Shown piece by piece: positions 1 to 4,097 of a stretch of 5,021 nucleotides of DNA. Position 1 is the stretch's first letter, and each line of letters begins with the position of its first letter. A program made the translations under genes and the position numbers. Source of the DNA: JAUUZT01 sp964654015. Its GTDB lineage: Bacteria > Chloroflexota > Dehalococcoidia > GIF9 > AB-539-J10. The stretch spans positions 1 through 5,021 of the forward strand of contig CAZZHQ010000168.1 in the NCBI GenBank assembly GCA_964654015.1. Reading direction: 5' to 3'. Below the pieces are notes generated by a model. The model was given only the letters and a program-made list of their open reading frames with translations, ran no database searches and was not told the origin of the DNA.

Positions 1-55
1 CCGGGTGGGTCAATCTACATGAAAATGGGTGGGTCAAAGCTCGTGGTTATTGACA
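1..55. mobile_element. Probable terminus of an IS21-family insertion sequence (rest lies outside the window)
   Basis: The 11-mer GGGTGGGTCAA occurs at 3-13 and again at 27-37, a 24-bp period, separated by a tract containing TCTACATGAAAATG. Read on the minus strand, position 55 starts TGTCAATAACC and then runs into TTTGACCCACCC twice. IS21-family ends start with TG, end with CA and carry several internal copies of a short terminal repeat rich in TGACCC, which fits. No istA or istB coding sequence is visible, so only an end is present. The 55/56 boundary is inferred from the terminal CA. No target duplication can be checked because the partner end is missing. Confidence 0.5.
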
Positions 56-141
56 TAAAGGGAAATAATCTGGACTTCACAGCCCGTTAATGCCTCGAAA
101 TCTGATTCAATCCCGTTAGCAACATCGGATATCCTTTCAGC

Positions 142-167
142 CAATCGTTAAAACAGTTATCTATAAC
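142..167 (+). repeat. 26-bp perfect direct repeat, left copy
   Basis: This copy is identical over 26 bases to 4005-4030, in the same orientation, about 3.86 kb away. It starts CAATCGTTAAAAC and ends with the near-perfect palindrome GTTATCTATAAC (156-167: 5-bp arms, 2-bp centre). The last codons and TAA stop of the leftward zinc-ribbon gene (stop at 157-159) lie inside it. Weaker similarity continues outside: TCAGC precedes both copies, with a 2-bp indel, and about 15 of the next 23 bases on the right also match. On the minus strand another frame stays open leftward from here to a stop at 87, coding ...NDWLKGYPMLLTG..., which may be a scrap of another gene. The repeat could be an attachment-site core, an IS end or the relic of a duplicated gene end; the sequence does not decide. 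Confidence 0.85.
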
Positions 168-543
168 AATGGATAAAAAGTTGACGTGTACAATTGGGAC
201 ATGGGTAATCAAAGCCTTCTGTAAGGGGTTGATTGCCATCTTGGGGAATTGCATTTGCACCTTTGTATTTATTTTCAATTTCAATCGGAAAAGTTATGCT
301 ACACCAGGGGCATTTAACGATAATCTGTTTAAGAATTTCAAATTTATCATCCAATGCGAGGGGTATTGATGTGAGAGGCATTGGAGTCCGTGATTTATCA
401 TCCGGATTAAAAATATATCCTTTTATGGTATTGTCCTCACCAGAGAAGTATGATGTAATTACTCCATCAATATCATCCGCACTAGTTTCCCCTTTAAGCC
501 TAATTCTGGCCCCCAACTGGAGAACGTTCCATTTAGCTGACAT
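157..543 (-). CDS. Four-cysteine zinc-ribbon protein of unknown function (128 aa)
   Basis: Function not recognised. The first ~70 residues are soluble and mixed in charge, with the pattern LGARIRLKG followed by a segment that looks like a small beta-barrel. The C-terminal half carries two cysteine knuckles, CPWC (about residues 78-81) and CPNC (about 115-118), which together would bind one zinc ion as a zinc ribbon. No signal peptide or membrane segment is seen. I chose the ATG at 543 because GGGAGG lies 6 nt upstream; the GTG at 546 would be only 3 nt from it. The gene follows the metallopeptidase-DCD gene by 54 nt on the same strand and is probably the last gene of the operon. Its final codons (…HCYR, stop) fall within the 26-bp repeat, so the natural C-terminus may have been replaced or clipped there. 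Zinc ribbons often mediate nucleic-acid or protein contacts, but no specific role can be assigned. Confidence 0.75.
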   Translation of the reverse strand: MSAKWNVLQLGARIRLKGETSADDIDGVITSYFSGEDNTIKGYIFNPDDKSRTPMPLTSIPLALDDKFEILKQIIVKCPWCSITFPIEIENKYKGANAIPQDGNQPLTEGFDYPCPNCTRQLFIHCYR

Positions 544-549
544 CACTAG

Positions 550-555
550 CCTCCC
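550..555 (-). promoter_or_regulatory. Shine-Dalgarno site of the zinc-ribbon gene
   Basis: GGGAGG on the minus strand, 6 nt before ATG 543. It favours that ATG over the GTG at 546. It also shows that this gene has its own ribosome entry within the 54-nt gap rather than depending on coupling to the preceding gene. Confidence 0.65.
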
Positions 556-597
556 AAACGATGATTATACCAGTATAGCAGAAGTGTCAAAGGAGAT

Positions 598-2694
598 TCA
601 GTTGCTGGTGCCCAACTGAGACGGAAACTCACGATCCTTATCTTCCCACATCTTTGGGAATTCCGGCCCTGTTGCAAGTAGATATTTAGATGTGAATGAC
701 TTGCCACTCGGAATATGATATTCAAATACGAGCTGAGCTATACGCTCCCCTGGTCGAAGAGTAATTGGACTATTACCCACGTTGGTCAATTCGAGTGTCA
801 GACATCCTTTAAAACCGGGATGAACAAATATGGAAGTTGCAGTAATCAATCCCAAGCGGCCATATGATGAACGGGTAATAACCGTCGCCCCGAGGTCAAG
901 AGGGATTGATACATATTCTAATGTGCTTGCCAATAAGAGTTGCCTGGGATGAAGGACGAGTGCGTCGCCCAATCGCAACTGTTGTCTTTCCAGTAATTCA
1001 AATGCTTGTTCTTCAGTTATAGTTGATGGGTCAATCGCACCATGTTGAGTCAGCTTAAAAAGCAGAAACTTCGTTCCAAGATGCAAATCAATTGTACCGT
1101 TGTGCAGATCGATTTCTAGATAGGGCGTTATTATCAGTCGTTCACTGATATTTGCAGTATTCATCTTACTCAAAAGCTCGATCTCTGAAGGTGCTGCTCC
1201 ATGCGTTCCCTTAGCGCAAATATTCCTTCTTCCTTTTGAAACTACAATATATTGCCTGCTATGCAAATTAAGCCACCGTTGAAAAATAGTACTTGCTTGT
1301 ATTGCATGCAATAGCAATTCATTTAGCTTTGAAACATGCAAGTGGTTATCTCCGTAATTGCCAAGGATTGAGTAAATGCGCTCTAGATGAGTTAAAAAGA
1401 AAATGTATCCCGCATTTAAGATTGAGGGCAAATCTGCTGGTGTGATCCTCCCCCCTTCCTTAATCTCAGCAGGCGAAATGCCATGATCTAAAAGCTCTAC
1501 TAATTTCGGAACCTTACTTTTAAATATATCTGCCTTATAACTCTCAACTTCAGTTACGTCCGCAACTTTAGTTAATATCGTTGTCTTTGTTGCCAATACC
1601 TTTAGTTCGGCAATTTTACAATGGGGCTCATAAACGGGAGGAATGCATATCGGATTCACATCTTCATCTAGATACGTTTGCCATTTTCCTAATTCCAAAT
1701 AAACTTCTCTATCAGACCCCCCGTGCCCATCGATGTATCCTAAATTATTCAATATTTCCCACATTATTTTTAGGCGAAATCTTGAGGATGGATGACTAGC
1801 TGAGTGCTGATCCATAATTCCTAAAGACAATGACAAATGCGCAAGAGAAAAGAAATAGGCTGGACCAAAAACACTGGTAGCAAGTAAATCGGCAACGATT
1901 TCGCTGAGCCAGTTTTCCAAGATATTACTGCAAATCTCTTTAGTTTCTCGTTCTATTTCGTGACGAGAATAAATTGTCTCCATTGTCAAAGGAGGTGACG
2001 ATGAAATTGCTGTGGGAATCTGGAAATTTCCAATTTGGTCAACGAGAGTCTGTATATCACTTTCAGAAATGTATATCTCATTTAAGAGACTGCTTGTTAT
2101 TCCGAGTACGTAGTCTCTTAGATGTAGCATCTCATGACTGACAGTGATGATATGGCGGAGAACATCACGTGAATGAATATGCGGGAAGGAAAGAAAAACA
2201 AACCACTTCGGCGCTTCATTAAAGCTTAGATATTCTTCAGGGACATATGGAGAGAAAATATTTACGTATGATGAATAGAGGTTTTGGATGGCATTAAGTT
2301 CGTACATATTTTTAGAATAACTTCGCAGGATTAGAACGAAGTTTGGTTCAAACTTCCGGATGAACGATTTGATTGGTTCTATAATTTCAAAAGGTTGGGC
2401 ATAGGGATCAATCAAAGGAATGAAATTCAGGATTTGTTTTTCGAAGTCTGCTAGGTGTTTATTATAGGTGGCACAAAGTTGAAAAATATCAAAACCAGGA
2501 CTGTGAGAACTAGATTCTCGCTCATTTGCGAGTGCGACTCTCATCATTTGGCATATCTTTATGCCAACGTGAATTAGTGTCGTACGATCCGGATAAGTGG
2601 GTCGGGGTTTTTGCTCACACAGATATTGTTCGAGCCGTCGAATGCCTTCAGTGGTATCGCTATAGTATCTTTCACCTACTGAATCTGGAGGCAT
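598..2694 (-). CDS. Fusion protein: HExxH zinc metallopeptidase-like region + C-terminal dCTP deaminase (DCD) domain (~698 aa)
   Basis: Residue numbers count from ATG 2694. Residues ~1-160 are helical, with no domain recognised. A zincin-type core follows: VSHEMLH with HEMLH at 187-191, then SEIVAD with Glu265 and Asp269, then SHPSSR at 300-305. The order HExxH, ExxAD, (S/T)HPxxR resembles M48-type peptidases, but no membrane helices are seen. Residues ~330-515 look like a helical linker. Residues ~515-662 match the dCTP deaminase/dUTPase fold: IDLHLG, LHPRQLLLASTLEY, RSSYGR (608-613), HPGFKGCLTLELTN with Glu635 at the catalytic-Glu position of Dcd, and PGERIAQLVFE. Dcd enzymes convert dCTP to dUTP; TLEL is deaminase-like rather than dUTPase-like. 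Oddities are His where Dcd usually has Arg in 'DVRLG', and VHPG instead of IDPG. The frame stays open to a TTG at 2772 (724 aa, 50-bp overlap with the upstream gene), but neither start has a clear ribosome site. I prefer the ATG, 28 nt after the upstream stop, with translational coupling. Activity of both domains is inferred. Confidence 0.85.
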   Translation of the reverse strand: MPPDSVGERYYSDTTEGIRRLEQYLCEQKPRPTYPDRTTLIHVGIKICQMMRVALANERESSSHSPGFDIFQLCATYNKHLADFEKQILNFIPLIDPYAQPFEIIEPIKSFIRKFEPNFVLILRSYSKNMYELNAIQNLYSSYVNIFSPYVPEEYLSFNEAPKWFVFLSFPHIHSRDVLRHIITVSHEMLHLRDYVLGITSSLLNEIYISESDIQTLVDQIGNFQIPTAISSSPPLTMETIYSRHEIERETKEICSNILENWLSEIVADLLATSVFGPAYFFSLAHLSLSLGIMDQHSASHPSSRFRLKIMWEILNNLGYIDGHGGSDREVYLELGKWQTYLDEDVNPICIPPVYEPHCKIAELKVLATKTTILTKVADVTEVESYKADIFKSKVPKLVELLDHGISPAEIKEGGRITPADLPSILNAGYIFFLTHLERIYSILGNYGDNHLHVSKLNELLLHAIQASTIFQRWLNLHSRQYIVVSKGRRNICAKGTHGAAPSEIELLSKMNTANISERLIITPYLEIDLHNGTIDLHLGTKFLLFKLTQHGAIDPSTITEEQAFELLERQQLRLGDALVLHPRQLLLASTLEYVSIPLDLGATVITRSSYGRLGLITATSIFVHPGFKGCLTLELTNVGNSPITLRPGERIAQLVFEYHIPSGKSFTSKYLLATGPEFPKMWEDKDREFPSQLGTSN

Positions 2695-2722
2695 CGATTC
2701 ACTGTCAGGACATAATAATTTT

Positions 2723-3175
2723 TTAAGTGATAGTAAGTTTATCTGTGGGCACGTTGTCAACTGACAAAGCAATTTTACATAAATATGCGAATAACTCTTT
2801 TATTTCGGCAATTTTTTCATCTGGCATAGTTTCACCGTTTCTTAATGCCGTAAGGGTATCACGTAATTGGCGTAACTCGTCGGAGAAATCTTGTTTACTA
2901 GATACTTCATGTCTACGCGATGACAAACTGAAAGCACGAGTAAACCAACCGTAATTTCTCAAACTATCTGATGCATTAGCTCTTAACTGGCCGGTTTTCA
3001 TGATCTGTTCTCCGCGACCAACCATTCCAATAAATTCAATGGCTTTCCCCAGAATACCCTCTCTTTCCCTAGGCTGAATCTTGCTCAGCATCGGTAGGCA
3101 ATTAACAACCCTATTTGCAACAGTTGCAAGTTCAGCTGGACTTATAGCATAAGGCCTAGCAGAAACCACCATCAT
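2723..3175 (-). CDS. Small helical protein of unknown function (150 aa), first gene of the operon
   Basis: Family not recognised. The protein reads as soluble and mostly alpha-helical, with no signal peptide, membrane segment or catalytic motif. Residues ~13-62 form amphipathic stretches (PAELATVANRVV, GILGKAIEFIGMV). A basic, aromatic middle follows (RNYGWFTRAFSLSSRRHE, 73-90). The C-terminal part has likely coiled or packed helices at ~97-113 (FSDELRQLRDTLTALRN) and ~119-138 (DEKIAEIKELFAYL). The start at 3175 is well supported by AAAGGAGGT at 3181-3189; a second ATG directly follows (3172). It is the promoter-proximal gene of the leftward operon and ends 28 nt before the ATG of the fusion gene. 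A role as partner, inhibitor or sensor of the fusion protein is suggested only by this position. Toxin-antitoxin-like small subunits often sit here, but nothing in the sequence proves it. Confidence 0.75.
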   Translation of the reverse strand: MMVVSARPYAISPAELATVANRVVNCLPMLSKIQPREREGILGKAIEFIGMVGRGEQIMKTGQLRANASDSLRNYGWFTRAFSLSSRRHEVSSKQDFSDELRQLRDTLTALRNGETMPDEKIAEIKELFAYLCKIALSVDNVPTDKLTIT

Positions 3176-3180
3176 TACCC

Positions 3181-3189
3181 ACCTCCTTT
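3181..3189 (-). promoter_or_regulatory. Strong Shine-Dalgarno site of the 150-aa gene
   Basis: The minus strand reads AAAGGAGGT, almost fully complementary to the 16S rRNA 3' tail. The AGGAGG core is 6 nt from ATG 3175 and 9 nt from the alternative ATG 3172. It is the strongest ribosome site in the window. The fusion gene and the HTH gene have no clear site, so the first gene of the operon may be translated in excess over the fusion protein. Confidence 0.8.
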
Positions 3190-3249
3190 GGAAGCGCTAA
3201 TTTTACACCGTTTTATTATTTTTTTCATGTAACTACTATCACAGTGTGC

Positions 3250-3279
3250 TTTATATTCATGTTAACAAATAGTAAACAA
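3250..3279 (-). promoter_or_regulatory. Predicted sigma70-type promoter of the leftward operon
   Basis: On the minus strand, TTGTTT (3274-3279) is the -35 box and TATAAA (3250-3255) the -10 box, with an 18-bp spacer. Transcription would begin near 3243 and leave a leader of about 68 nt before ATG 3175. The palindrome TGTTAACA (3260-3267) lies inside the spacer, so a bound repressor would block polymerase. The region is A+T-rich and other -10-like strings exist, so the exact boxes are tentative. Confidence 0.45.
3260..3267. promoter_or_regulatory. Candidate operator for the HTH regulator, leftward promoter
   Basis: TGTTAACA is a perfect 8-bp palindrome located in the spacer of the leftward promoter. 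The identical octamer recurs at 3366-3373 in the spacer of the divergent HTH-gene promoter. A third TTAACA lies between them at 3335-3340. Recurrence of the same palindrome in both promoters suggests that one dimeric repressor, most simply the adjacent XRE-type protein, binds both. The site is short and the region A+T-rich, so chance is possible. Confidence 0.45.
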
Positions 3280-3356
3280 TAACACAACTATATAACGACA
3301 GATATAAAATAATTTAAAGAAAATCAGAAATGAATTAACATAAATGTATTTCAATA

Positions 3357-3385
3357 TTGACAATGTGTTAACATTATGTTACCAT
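3357..3385 (+). promoter_or_regulatory. Predicted promoter of the HTH regulator gene
   Basis: A consensus -35 TTGACA (3357-3362) is followed after 17 bp by TACCAT (3380-3385), which is preceded by TGT (3377-3379) and so forms an extended -10. Transcription would start near 3392, only about 13 nt before ATG 3405. No Shine-Dalgarno sequence is visible in that leader, so translation may be weak or near-leaderless. The candidate operator covers most of the spacer. Confidence 0.55.
3366..3381. promoter_or_regulatory. Candidate autoregulatory operator in the HTH-gene promoter
   Basis: Two overlapping palindromes are present: TGTTAACA (3366-3373), the same octamer as at 3260-3267, and TAACAT-T-ATGTTA (3369-3381), with perfect 6-bp arms and one central base. 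They lie between the -35 and -10 boxes, where binding by an XRE-family dimer would shut off its own promoter. This is inference from position and symmetry. Confidence 0.5.
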
Positions 3386-3404
3386 CCGTGCCCAGTTAAA
3401 AGCC

Positions 3405-3815
3405 ATGACAAAGCAAAGAAGATATTCAAAAGTACCGCCTTACGAAAAATTTGGCAGCTACCTTCGAAGATTACGAGAGGAAAATACTGAGTTAAACCAA
3501 GCTAAAGCGGCTATTGATCTCGGACTTAAGAACAGGCAAGAATTAAATCAGTATGAAAATGGTAAAAGAATGCCACCAAACTCATTATTAATAAGGCTTG
3601 CACACCTTTACCATAAGCCCACAGCTGAGGTGCTGGAAAGAGCATATTGGCCCCAACTCATTCTTTTGCCACTTATTGCTATTGTTGATCCAGATCGGTT
3701 ATCAAGAGATTATATCGATGAACTTGAGAAGGGCTTGAAGGATCATGAACGCCGGGAAATTACAAAACATATCGAAGAATTGCTTAGTAGGCGGGTAGAA
3801 ATGGTGTCCCGTTAG
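3405..3815 (+). CDS. XRE/Cro-type helix-turn-helix transcriptional regulator (136 aa)
   Basis: After a basic N-terminus (MTKQRRYSK), residues ~16-76 match the XRE/Cro HTH fold: FGSYLRRLREE (helix 1), NQAKAAIDLGL (helix 2), NRQELNQYENGKRMPP (recognition helix and turn, with the family's typical YENGKR-P signature), then LLIRLAHLYH and TAEVLE. A short hydrophobic stretch (YWPQLILLPLIAIVD, ~81-95) and a charged C-terminal helix (~99-130) probably dimerise; the hydrophobic part is too short to be convincing as a membrane anchor. There is no peptidase or sensor domain. The gene is divergent from the operon, and TGTTAACA palindromes occur in both promoters. It most likely represses both units and is itself autoregulated. 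The inducer is unknown. ATG 3405 is the only convincing start, though it lacks a Shine-Dalgarno site. Confidence 0.85.
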   Translation: MTKQRRYSKVPPYEKFGSYLRRLREENTELNQAKAAIDLGLKNRQELNQYENGKRMPPNSLLIRLAHLYHKPTAEVLERAYWPQLILLPLIAIVDPDRLSRDYIDELEKGLKDHERREITKHIEELLSRRVEMVSR

Positions 3816-3897
3816 ATTTACTTAAAATCCTGGCCTCTTCAATTATAATGAGTCTAACGCCAAAAATATTAGCTGTACATAAGTTTTTGCCAACCTA

Positions 3898-4023
3898 TTA
3901 AAACTTGTTGTCTGATCTGCTCCCACGTACCTCAATGGCAAATTTCAACGATCCTAGACGCATGGGATTGTTGTCCATGATGCGAAAATTATACCAATCA
4001 GCGTCAATCGTTAAAACAGTTAT
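3898..4023 (-). pseudogene. Possible 3' remnant of an unidentified gene
   Basis: This stretch between the HTH gene and the transposase has no intact gene. On the minus strand one frame is open from just after a TAG at 4024-4026 to a TAA at 3898-3900 and reads like natural protein (…DADWYNFRIMDNNPMRLGS…, ending …SRSDNKF). Only an internal ATG at 3978 could start it (26 aa), and no ribosome site is present. It begins inside the right copy of the 26-bp repeat, so it may be the tail of a gene cut off by the rearrangement that produced the repeat. The family is not recognised and the frame may be open by chance. The rest of 3816-3897 shows no gene or convincing terminator. Confidence 0.25.
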
Positions 4024-4030
4024 CTATAAC
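4005..4030 (+). repeat. 26-bp perfect direct repeat, right copy
   Basis: This copy is identical to 142-167 and in the same orientation. It contains the palindrome GTTATCTATAAC at 4019-4030 and lies immediately upstream of the transposase promoter (the -35 box starts 3 bp further on). Read on the minus strand across the repeat, the frame corresponding to the end of the zinc-ribbon gene gives RKLSVYSYR and a stop, against RQLFIHCYR and a stop at the left copy. The similarity may therefore reflect a duplicated gene end rather than only a short recombination core. Confidence 0.85.
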
Positions 4031-4032
4031 TA

Positions 4033-4061
4033 TATACAGAAAGTTTCCGTTTAGCTATAAT
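4033..4061 (+). promoter_or_regulatory. Predicted transposase promoter
   Basis: TATACA (4033-4038) is followed after exactly 17 bp by a consensus TATAAT (4056-4061). Transcription would start near 4068, about 30 nt before the ATG at 4098. No strong ribosome site is seen before that ATG, as expected for a weakly expressed transposase. Confidence 0.6.
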
Positions 4062-4097
4062 CCAAAATAGTGAAGCTAAAATGTATGTGAATTGAAC

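Noticed and set aside
87..284. Leftward 65-aa frame across the left repeat
   Set aside because: Most of it overlaps the zinc-ribbon gene in another frame and there is no start signal; only its last ~26 codons beyond the repeat might be a gene scrap, as noted under the repeat.
169..619. Rightward open frames over the zinc-ribbon gene (169-369, 233-619)
   Set aside because: They are antisense to a leftward gene with a good ribosome site and paired CxxC motifs; they have no motif or ribosome site of their own.
3645..3690. Transmembrane segment in the HTH protein
   Set aside because: The hydrophobic stretch is about 15 residues and broken by prolines, which is more consistent with a buried core or dimer interface.
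3810..3859. CGTTAGA / TCTAACG inverted repeat after the HTH gene as a terminator
   Set aside because: A 7-bp A+T-containing stem with a 36-nt loop and no following T-run is too weak for an intrinsic terminator.
4050..4080. TTTAGCT / AGCTAAA inverted repeat before the transposase
   Set aside because: The arms are only 7 bp with a 17-nt loop, the left arm overlaps the -10 box and would not be in the transcript, and it does not cover the start codon; a regulatory hairpin cannot be supported.
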